This document shows positions 57,647 through 64,000 of a stretch of DNA of 64,000 bases, one piece after another (within the stretch, counting starts at the first letter, position 1; every line of letters starts with the position of its first letter). Under the pieces are notes generated by a model, which saw only the letters and a list, made by a program, of their open reading frames with translations, was not told the DNA's origin and made no database searches. This stretch comes from SXXH01 sp041165735. Lineage in GTDB: Bacteria > Planctomycetota > UBA1135 > GCA-002686595. The position numbers and the translations under genes are program-made. The stretch is from contig JBKDQQ010000189.1 of the NCBI GenBank assembly GCA_046341775.1, forward strand, positions 1 to 64,000, given 5' to 3'.

Positions 57647-59691
57647 ACCAGCCGCGTGGCGGCCCGCACGGCGTCGGGGGAACCGCCCAGCGCGAGCAAG
57701 TCGCCCGCCGCGAGCACGAGATCGTCGCCGGGCAAGGCGCGGGTCTTGCCGGCGCGCGCGCAAGCCAGTACCTCCGCTCCGGTCGAGCTCTGCAACTGGA
57801 GCTGGGCGAGGTCGCGACCGATGCAGTCGGCCTCCTCGGGAACGCGCACGACCGCGAGCTTGCCGATGCCGGGCAACAAGGCCTGCAACTGGCGCTCCAA
57901 CTCGTGCGGTGGAAGCCCCAGCCCGAGGGCTTCGGCGATGACCTCGGCGCTGGCGCGCACGTGCGATGCGAGCTGCGTGGCGGCGCGCCACGCGACGAGC
58001 GCCACCACGAGGAACAGCAAGGCGAGCACGACCGGCGAGGCGAGCGCCGGCAGGAAGTGGGCCGACACGACGAGCACCGGCAAGGCGCTGGCGAGCAGCA
58101 GCAAGGCGTGCGCCATGGCCCCGAGCGCGCGCCGCGGAGTCGCCGCCGCGTCCATGCGGCCGACGACGCGCGGCAGGATGGCGTCGGCGACCAGTCCCGC
58201 GACCCGACGCGCATGCAGCTCCGTCCTCCAAGCCAAGGACCCGGCGGGCAAGGCCACGAGGGCCAGCAGCACCACGGCCGATCCAGCGCTTCCGAGGCCG
58301 GTGGCTCGCGCGATCCACGGCGTGCCGTGATCCCACAGGAAGCCCGCGGCCCCGAGCAGGATCGAGAGCAACGCGGTGGTGACGACGAGCGGGCTCAGGG
58401 CGGATTGCAGCACCGCGTAGCGCCGGGGCCGTCCACCGGAACCGCGCAGTTCCGCCAGCCACGAGGCGTAGACCTTGGTCAGGATGTCGAGGCGTTGCGG
58501 CAGGATCCTGTCCAAGGCGAGCGCCACGCGGTCGGCTTGCTGCAAGGCCAGGGGCGCCACGAAGGCGCACAGCGCGCAGGCCCCCACCGCGGTGGAGGCG
58601 TAGTGCGCGGGGAGGAAGCCGCCGGCCACGCCCAGGCCGGCGACGACGAAGTTGAGCTCGCCGATCTGCCCGCACGCCAAGGCGGCGCGCACCGCCACGG
58701 GGCGATCTGCGCCCGCCACGAGTGCGCCGATGAACACGCCGACGAACTTGCCGACCAGGACCAGTGCCGCCAACCCGAGCACGAGACCCCAGTGAGCCTG
58801 CAACTGGTCGGGATCGACGAGCATGCCCACGGTCACGAAGAACACGCCGGCGAACAGGTCGCGCACGCCTTCGATGCGCGCCTCCACTTCGTGCGACGCG
58901 TCGGCTTGCGCGAGGATCGAGCCGGCGAGGAACGCGCCCAGCGCGGGCGAGAAGCCGGCGCTGGAGGCGACGAGCGCCAGCACCAGGCAGAAGCCCAACG
59001 CGGCCATGGTCGTGGTCTCGTGCCGCCCGAGTCGGAGCACCGCCTTGGCGGCCGGCGGCACCAACCACGCCCCGAGCGCGATCACGCTGGCGAGGAACAC
59101 GACGAGCCTCAGGCTCGTCGAGCCCAGTTCGTCCCAGCCGGCTTCGGCGCCGGAACCGAAGGCCGAGAGCAGCGCCAGCAGCAGGATCGCGCCCAGGTCC
59201 TCCACGACCAGCAACCCGAGCACCAGCGCGCGCAGGCGCGCGTCGACGCCGGCTTGGCCGACGAGGCGCTGCACCAGCATCGTGCTGGAGATCGCGACGA
59301 GCGTGCCGAGGAACAAGCCGCCGCGCGGGTCGAGGCCCATGGCGCGGCCGATCGCCGAGCCGAGCAGCAGTTGCGTGCCCATCTCCACCACGACGAGCAG
59401 CACCGCACCCAGCCCGAGGCCGCGCAGGCGCGAGAGGCTGAACTCGAGGCCGATGCCGAAGACGACCAGCGTCACGCCCAGCTCCGACAGTTCGCGCAGC
59501 GAGGCCTCGTCGCGCACGTAGAGCGGCACCGGGATGTAGGGCCCCAGCATCGCCCCGGCGAGCAGGTAGCCGAGGACGACCGGTTGCCCTAGGCGCTGGA
59601 ACACCACCGACACCACCCCCGCCACCGCCAGCACGACGGCGAGGTCCCGCAGCAGTTGCGGGATCTCCATCGACGCGGAAAGGAGGGTCAT
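57613..59691 (-). CDS. CPA2-family cation:proton antiporter
   Basis: A 692-residue membrane antiporter of the KefB/KefC type. The transporter domain has about 12 helices with SELGVTLVVFGIGLEFSLSR, AISSTMLVQRL, LVVEDLGAILLL (the conserved acidic residue) and FSPALGAFLAGSILAQ. A C-terminal TrkA-C-like segment of about 75 residues follows, but I see no TrkA-N NAD domain, so gating by NAD or glutathione in the Kef manner is not supported. Start MTLLSAS; a later ATG (MEIPQLL) is 21 bases on. It is convergent with the GH172-like gene. Confidence 0.85.
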   Translation of the reverse strand: MTLLSASMEIPQLLRDLAVVLAVAGVVSVVFQRLGQPVVLGYLLAGAMLGPYIPVPLYVRDEASLRELSELGVTLVVFGIGLEFSLSRLRGLGLGAVLLVVVEMGTQLLLGSAIGRAMGLDPRGGLFLGTLVAISSTMLVQRLVGQAGVDARLRALVLGLLVVEDLGAILLLALLSAFGSGAEAGWDELGSTSLRLVVFLASVIALGAWLVPPAAKAVLRLGRHETTTMAALGFCLVLALVASSAGFSPALGAFLAGSILAQADASHEVEARIEGVRDLFAGVFFVTVGMLVDPDQLQAHWGLVLGLAALVLVGKFVGVFIGALVAGADRPVAVRAALACGQIGELNFVVAGLGVAGGFLPAHYASTAVGACALCAFVAPLALQQADRVALALDRILPQRLDILTKVYASWLAELRGSGGRPRRYAVLQSALSPLVVTTALLSILLGAAGFLWDHGTPWIARATGLGSAGSAVVLLALVALPAGSLAWRTELHARRVAGLVADAILPRVVGRMDAAATPRRALGAMAHALLLLASALPVLVVSAHFLPALASPVVLALLFLVVALVAWRAATQLASHVRASAEVIAEALGLGLPPHELERQLQALLPGIGKLAVVRVPEEADCIGRDLAQLQLQSSTGAEVLACARAGKTRALPGDDLVLAAGDLLALGGSPDAVRAATRLVHSTSTPSMPK

Positions 59692-59777
59692 GGCCGCAGT
59701 GTGCGTGTTGGCGCCTGCTCGCGGCAAGACGCAGGAAGGTGGCGCGGCGCGCCGCGTCGGGCGAGGATGGGCGCGTG

Positions 59778-62336
59778 ATGCGTCCCGCTCGCGGCAGCAC
59801 CTGCAGGTTCCTCCTTCTCTTCCTGGTGTGTTGGACCTGGGCCGCACCGTTGCGCGCCGAGGAAGTGGTGGCGCGCCTCGCGTTCGAAGCCCCCAAGGGA
59901 CCGCGCTTCGTGCTGCGCGCCATGCTGCCTGTGCCCGACGGCTGGCGCGAACTCCCGCGGCTGGGCGTGCGCCTGCCGGACGAGACGACGGCGCGTCCCG
60001 CGCAAGCAGTGGTGGCGGCGCGGGATGCCACGGGCGCCATCGAGTTGGTCGAGCTCTGCTTCAGCGGACGCCGCGCCCCCAGCGCGCCCGCGGGCGGAGA
60101 ACTGGTCGCGACGGTCGTCCTCCTCGACGCCGGAGCCAAGGTGGCGCAAATCGCCGCACCCGCCACCGACTCGCGCATCGCCGAGCTGCTCGATCGGCGC
60201 GGCAGCGGTCGCCTCTACCTGCGTGCTCGGGACCTGCACGGGCACGAGTACCGCGCCGAGCTGACGGGCGCGCCCGCGGCGCCCGGGACGCAGGCCGCCA
60301 GCTTGCTGGCTTCGGGGCCGCACCTGCGCCGCCGGCGCGTCGCCGCCGTGCTCCTTCCGGTGGTCGCCGAAGCGGCCGGGCGCGGGGCGCTGCCACACCT
60401 CTTCGGCGTGCACGCCTACCTGACCGAACGCGCCGACGTGCCGAGCCTCGGCATCGACTTGCGCATCCACAACGGCCTGCGTCCTCCGCAGGGCGACGCC
60501 GATCCGCGCCACGCCCCTCTGGGACCGGTGTGGTTCGAGCGCCTCGAGCTGGTGCACCCCCCCGGATTCGTGCTGGAACACGAGGTGGTCGATCCGCAGG
60601 TGGGGCCGCCGCGCCTCGAAGGAGGGATGGTCGTGGTGCCCTTGGTGCGGCCCTTGCCCGGCGCCTTGCATCCCATGCCGGCGCAAGCGCAGTTCGAGCG
60701 GCGCTTGTGCTTGCGCACCGACGACGCCGCTTGGGCGGCGCAGGATGCACTGGGCTTCGCCGACCTGGGGTTCCCCCTGCGGGGCCGCGGGCTGTGGTCG
60801 TGGCAGGACTTGCCGCGTTGGTTGGCGGCGCGCGATCCGTTGCCGGATCCAGCCTGGTTGGACGCGCGCGGAGGCGTCGCCTTGGTGCGGGCGCACGAGG
60901 CGCAGGCCTTGGGCCGCATCCTGCAGGTCCTGCGCAGCGGCGAAGGCTCCGGCTGGCCGTTCACCGCCGCGGCGATGGGTTGGTGCCACCCATGGTTCTC
61001 CCCCGCGCAGGGCGCGACCGGTGGCGAGGGCATCGTCGTGTCCGAGGGGCATTGGATCGCCGCCTCCGCGACGCGCAGCGGGGTGCTGCGCTTGTCCTTG
61101 CAGCACCGCATGACGAGCGCGCGCACGCCGCAGGCGGCGTGGGACCGACTCGGCCGGCCCTGCGAAGTCGAGACGTGCGTCGACGAAGCCGGTGTCGTGC
61201 CCTTCGACTACCGCATGAACGGCGACATCCGCCTGCCGGAATTCGCCGCGCGCGGCGCCGCGCACCCCGCCGCGCTCGAGCAGGCGCGCCTCGTCGCCGA
61301 ACGCGGCTTGAGGCCGGCCTTCGACCGTGCCGATCCGTGGGCGAGGCGCGGTCGCAACGGCCTCCCCGCCGGCGAGGAGGCGCGCGACATCCACGGTTGG
61401 TGGCCGCACGACGACCAGCACCTCGCGCGCAGGACGAGCACGACCAAGGCCCTGGTGTGGCTCGCCAACGACGCCCTGGCGAAGGACGAGTTGCTGCACG
61501 TCGCCGCGCAGGCGCGGCTCGCCATGCACGAACGCCCCCACCGACCGGTGTCGTGGTCGCCCGGCGCGACGCTGCCCGTGATGGAGGCGCTCGTGGCCGC
61601 GAGGCCGAAGGGCGGATTGCCGTGGGGCCGAGGACAGGCGTGGATGATCGATGCGCTCGCCTCCGCGCACGCCATCGCCGGCGACGAATGGAGGGCGCGG
61701 CACGACGAGTGGTTCGCGCGCGCGACACGCCTGGTGCTGGAAGGAGCCATGCCTTCGGGGCTCGTGATGCGCGTCAACAACACCCGGCACGCCGGGCACG
61801 AACGGCACGACACCGCCCAGGCATTCGAGAGCTTGATCCTGGCGAACGCGTTGCGTGCGCTGGCCGAAGGCGTGCACGGGACCGCGCGGCCGGACCTGCG
61901 CGACGCGTTGCGGGAATTGCATCTGCGCGCCATGGCGAGCCTTTCGAGTCCGCCGTTGTGGACGGAACTCGCCGAGAAGGGCGGTCCGCGCCGCGGTCCG
62001 CGCCAGATCTTCCCGGTCGCGCCGCGTTGGCCCGCGCCCGGCGCGCCCTACTGCGACGCCGAGGAATGGGGCGCGGCGCACCTGCCCGCGGAAGCGGCCT
62101 CGGGCGCGATCGAGACCCTGTGGATGGCGAACGCGTTGGGGTGGAGTTGGCGGCTCGAAGGTGGCGCGCGAGACGCGCCCTCCGCGCGCACATTGTTGCT
62201 GCTCGGGGGCGGCGCGCGCGACCACGCGGCCTCCTCCCGCGAATGGGCGACCAAGGCGCGCCGCGCGGCCGACGACCACAGCGGCAACTTGCTGGCCTTG
62301 CTGGCGGAATGGCGTCGCGTGGGAGCCGCTCCTTGA
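59778..62336 (+). CDS. Large secreted hypothetical protein
   Basis: An 852-residue protein with a signal peptide (FLLLFLVCWTWAAPLRA). The first 330 residues are beta-rich (LAFEAPKGPRFVLRAMLPVP, GVRLPDETTARPAQAVVAAR). From about residue 340 the sequence is helical with aromatic and His-rich loops (HGWWPHDDQHLARRTSTTKA, MRVNNTRHAGHERHD), as in alpha/alpha toroid enzymes. The combination recalls PcRGLX/YetA-like carbohydrate-active proteins, but I cannot show it. Its neighbours (GH172-like, antiporter) suggest exported glycan metabolism at most. Confidence 0.72.
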   Translation: MRPARGSTCRFLLLFLVCWTWAAPLRAEEVVARLAFEAPKGPRFVLRAMLPVPDGWRELPRLGVRLPDETTARPAQAVVAARDATGAIELVELCFSGRRAPSAPAGGELVATVVLLDAGAKVAQIAAPATDSRIAELLDRRGSGRLYLRARDLHGHEYRAELTGAPAAPGTQAASLLASGPHLRRRRVAAVLLPVVAEAAGRGALPHLFGVHAYLTERADVPSLGIDLRIHNGLRPPQGDADPRHAPLGPVWFERLELVHPPGFVLEHEVVDPQVGPPRLEGGMVVVPLVRPLPGALHPMPAQAQFERRLCLRTDDAAWAAQDALGFADLGFPLRGRGLWSWQDLPRWLAARDPLPDPAWLDARGGVALVRAHEAQALGRILQVLRSGEGSGWPFTAAAMGWCHPWFSPAQGATGGEGIVVSEGHWIAASATRSGVLRLSLQHRMTSARTPQAAWDRLGRPCEVETCVDEAGVVPFDYRMNGDIRLPEFAARGAAHPAALEQARLVAERGLRPAFDRADPWARRGRNGLPAGEEARDIHGWWPHDDQHLARRTSTTKALVWLANDALAKDELLHVAAQARLAMHERPHRPVSWSPGATLPVMEALVAARPKGGLPWGRGQAWMIDALASAHAIAGDEWRARHDEWFARATRLVLEGAMPSGLVMRVNNTRHAGHERHDTAQAFESLILANALRALAEGVHGTARPDLRDALRELHLRAMASLSSPPLWTELAEKGGPRRGPRQIFPVAPRWPAPGAPYCDAEEWGAAHLPAEAASGAIETLWMANALGWSWRLEGGARDAPSARTLLLLGGGARDHAASSREWATKARRAADDHSGNLLALLAEWRRVGAAP

Positions 62337-62365
62337 GCGCGGCGCTCCACCCTGCGCCGCCCGGC

Positions 62366-62381
62366 GTCAAATATATTTGAC
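62366..62381. terminator. Perfect 16-bp palindrome (GTCAAATATATTTGAC)
   Basis: A fully symmetric AT-rich palindrome 30 bases after the stop of the large secreted protein gene and before the convergent HU gene. It may act as a terminator or a protein-binding site. It shares GTCAAA/TTTGAC with the palindrome near 42.58 kb. Confidence 0.5.
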
Positions 62382-62542
62382 AGTCCGCCGCCCTTGCGCG
62401 CGACGCCGCGCGGCATGGCCACGTCGCGGCTGCACGCCGTCGCGCCTTGGAAGCGCAACCGCCTCCCGCGCCCGCCTCGAAAGGCGACGCGGGAGGCGGC
62501 TTGGATGCATCCCGCCACGCAGGGCGGGACGACGATTCAGGC

Positions 62543-62908
62543 TCAGACCATGCCCTTGAGGTTCTTGAGGGGGCGGATCTTGATCACGTTGCGGGCCGGC
62601 TTGGCCTTGAACATCACTTCCTGCTTGGTGAAGGGGTTGATGCCCTTGCGCGCCTTGGTGGCGGGCTTGCGCACCACGGTGACCTTCATCAGGCCCGCGA
62701 TGTTCAGCACTTCCGAGCAGCCCTTCGAGAGGTCGGCGGCGATGATGCGGCCCATGGTGTCGAAGACCGACGCGACTTGCTTGCGCGTGAGCTGGGTGTG
62801 CTCGGCGATCGTCGTGTAGAACTCGCCCTTCGTGCGCGGATTGCCCTTCTTGGCGGGGGTGATCTTGGCGGGCGCCTTGGCGGCGGCCTTGGTGGTTTTC
62901 TTGGCCAT
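62543..62908 (-). CDS. HU-family DNA-binding protein
   Basis: A 121-residue nucleoid protein. It has a Lys/Ala-rich N-terminal tail (KKTTKAAAKAPAKITPAKKG) of about 25 residues, then the HU fold: KGEFYTTIAEHTQLTRKQVA, FDTMGRIIAADL, GINPFTKQEVMFKAKPARNV. The tail recalls histone H1-like extensions seen in some bacteria. A good ribosome-binding sequence (GAAGGA) precedes the ATG. A leader hairpin and A/T runs suggest controlled expression. Confidence 0.92.
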   Translation of the reverse strand: MAKKTTKAAAKAPAKITPAKKGNPRTKGEFYTTIAEHTQLTRKQVASVFDTMGRIIAADLSKGCSEVLNIAGLMKVTVVRKPATKARKGINPFTKQEVMFKAKPARNVIKIRPLKNLKGMV

Positions 62909-62954
62909 GGATTCCTTCGGTGAAGGAGTGGGTTCTCTTGTCGTTGGACTGGTT

Positions 62955-62976
62955 TTCGCCGGAAAAAACCGGCGAA
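62955..62976 (-). promoter_or_regulatory. Hairpin with T6 loop in the HU gene leader
   Basis: TTCGCCGG and CCGGCGAA form a perfect 8-bp stem around A6 (T6 in the transcript). It lies 47 bases upstream of the HU start and could regulate its expression. It might equally be part of a terminator of the PepE-like gene behind it. Confidence 0.4.
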
Positions 62977-63064
62977 CGAGTTCGTGATAGCAGTCCGCGG
63001 AAGCTCGTCCAAAGAAAAAAACAGCGATTTCCAGCGCGGATTCCCGCCACTTCGGGGCCGAGCC

Positions 63065-63766
63065 TCACTCGAGCGGCAGCGCGAGCCGGGTGGGAGGCAG
63101 CGCCTCGAACGGCGCTTTCCCCCGCGAAAACACGCGTGCGCCGGTGCTGCCCTCGAGCCGCACGGTGCCGTCTTCGACCACCAGCCAAGCTCCCTCGCGC
63201 AGGCCGACCACCGGACGGGCGTTCATCTCGTGGTATTGGCGCAGGCGCTCCTCGCGGGTTTCGCCCATGTGCGTCGAGTCCGGAGCGGGGTCGAGGTAGT
63301 GCGGATTGATCTGGAAGGGCACCAACCCCAGCGCGTCGAAGCCGCCCGGGTCGACGATCGGCATGTCGTTCGTCGTCATGATCGTCGCGCAGGCCACGTT
63401 CGACCCCGCCGAGGAACCCATGTAGGGGGTCCCGGCCGCCACCGCGGCTCGCAGGGCGGGAATCAGGCCTTGGCGGCGCAGTTCCGCCAGCAGGCGGAAG
63501 GTGTTGCCGCCCCCCACGAAGAAGGCCTGCGCCTCGGCCACGGCGACGCGCGGGTCGGGAGCCTGGTGCACGCTGTCGAGTCGCAGGCCCATGGCCTCGA
63601 AGCGCGCTCGCGCCTTGGCGTGGTAGGCGTCGCGGTCAGCCAAGGCGTAGGGCACGAAGAGCACTTGCCGCACGGCCGGCCCGAGGAAGGACTGCATGGC
63701 GCCGGCGCAGTGGTCGAGGTAGCCCTGCCCGTGCAGGGTCGAGTTGGAGACGAGGAGCAGCTTCAT
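63065..63766 (-). CDS. Peptidase E family protein (alpha-aspartyl dipeptidase)
   Basis: A 233-residue S51-type serine peptidase. The motifs are AFFVGGGNTFRLL near residue 82, the nucleophile in MGSSAGSNVA (S119) and INPHYLD with H156. Peptidase E cleaves dipeptides with N-terminal aspartate. The start MKLLLVSNS is standard and the length matches the family. No partner gene is adjacent. Confidence 0.9.
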   Translation of the reverse strand: MKLLLVSNSTLHGQGYLDHCAGAMQSFLGPAVRQVLFVPYALADRDAYHAKARARFEAMGLRLDSVHQAPDPRVAVAEAQAFFVGGGNTFRLLAELRRQGLIPALRAAVAAGTPYMGSSAGSNVACATIMTTNDMPIVDPGGFDALGLVPFQINPHYLDPAPDSTHMGETREERLRQYHEMNARPVVGLREGAWLVVEDGTVRLEGSTGARVFSRGKAPFEALPPTRLALPLE

Positions 63767-63902
63767 GCCCGCATGGTAGCCGCATCCGGGCGCGACAAGC
63801 CGCGGCGCCGCTCGGAGCCGCGGGACGAATCCGACGGCCCCGACCGGCGCCGGGCGCAGGGCGAGCGGGACGGCGAACGTCCCGTCGCGCAGGAAGGCAG
63901 GT

Positions 63903-64000
63903 TCAGCCCGCCAAGGCCTTGGGCTTGCGGCCGCGCGGCATGCTGGCCTTGGGCAGGCGGATGCCTTGGCTCTCGAGGTACTCGCCCAGCGGCTTGCGCG
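63903..64000 (-). CDS. 3' end of an unknown gene, truncated by the window edge
   Basis: The last 32 residues of a minus-strand frame, KPLGEYLESQGIRLPKASMP then RGRKPKALAG, ending in TGA. The PRGRKPKA segment resembles an AT-hook. The gene continues beyond the window, so no function is assigned. Confidence 0.4.
   Translation of the reverse strand, partial: RKPLGEYLESQGIRLPKASMPRGRKPKALAG

Overview
The window is about 64 kb of GC-rich bacterial chromosome, densely coding on both strands, with no transposase, integrase, phage or CRISPR signature. Its content is mostly housekeeping. Several traits point to the Planctomycetota or a close PVC relative: a eukaryotic-type UDP-sugar pyrophosphorylase, a very large multidomain GreA-type protein (733 residues) of the kind I recall from chlamydiae, a very short tmRNA tag, a GH172/DUF2961 protein, and a C-terminal module typical of planctomycete secreted proteins. 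The taxonomic call is inference; no rRNA is present.

Layout. 1-4.6 kb (minus): sdhC-sdhA-sdhB, preceded by a small Cys-rich protein and a MaoC-like hotdog protein. 4.9-7.9 kb: a GyrI-like lipoprotein, a large unknown protein and CvpA. 8.0-11.8 kb (plus): a cobalamin riboswitch followed by a secreted beta-propeller-like protein, then cobT and cobS. 11.9-16.1 kb (minus): an Nfu-type Fe-S protein coupled to a histidine-kinase-like HEVNN protein behind tRNA-Leu, then the wall-precursor set uap-ddl-dapB with GTGA start/stop overlaps. 16.2-22.7 kb (minus): rpmF-plsX-fabH-fabD-fabG-acpP-fabF, interrupted between plsX and fabH by nine 17-bp tandem repeats. 23.7-31.7 kb (minus): a HEAT-like lipoprotein, a flippase-like membrane protein, a PfkB kinase, thpR, recA and alaS. 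31.9-32.9 kb (minus): smpB and ssrA (tmRNA). 33.0-36.0 kb (plus): tldD-tldE and tRNA-Leu. 36.6-42.6 kb: mscS, a 43-residue membrane peptide, rsmG, tRNA-Trp, pcnB and an unknown secreted protein. 42.6-49.6 kb: a HI0933-family flavoprotein, a NicO/UreH-like permease, dusB, an amidohydrolase-like protein lacking most metal ligands, and an RlmI-like methyltransferase. 49.8-54.7 kb (plus): the large greA, an ArsR-methyltransferase fusion and ahcY. 54.8-64 kb: a GNAT protein, a GH172-like protein, a CPA2 antiporter, a large unknown secreted protein, an HU-family protein, a PepE-like peptidase and the end of another gene.

How the genes work together. The fab/plsX/rpmF block feeds phospholipid synthesis. 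uap, ddl and dapB supply UDP-GlcNAc, D-Ala-D-Ala and the diaminopimelate/lysine branch for peptidoglycan. smpB with ssrA is the trans-translation pair. cobT and cobS complete the nucleotide loop of cobalamin, and the riboswitch upstream of the exported propeller suggests a B12-acquisition module. The ArsR-methyltransferase fusion directly before ahcY suggests feedback from S-adenosylmethionine/homocysteine status.

Non-coding themes. Several intergenic gaps carry short direct-repeat arrays with 16-20 bp units (21.3, 23.3, 28.4, 36.0 and 41.1 kb). Palindromes with a TGTCAA/TTGACA-like core recur at gene 3' ends (5.6, 9.85, 42.6 and 62.4 kb). The most interesting candidate is the riboswitch-propeller-cobTS locus.
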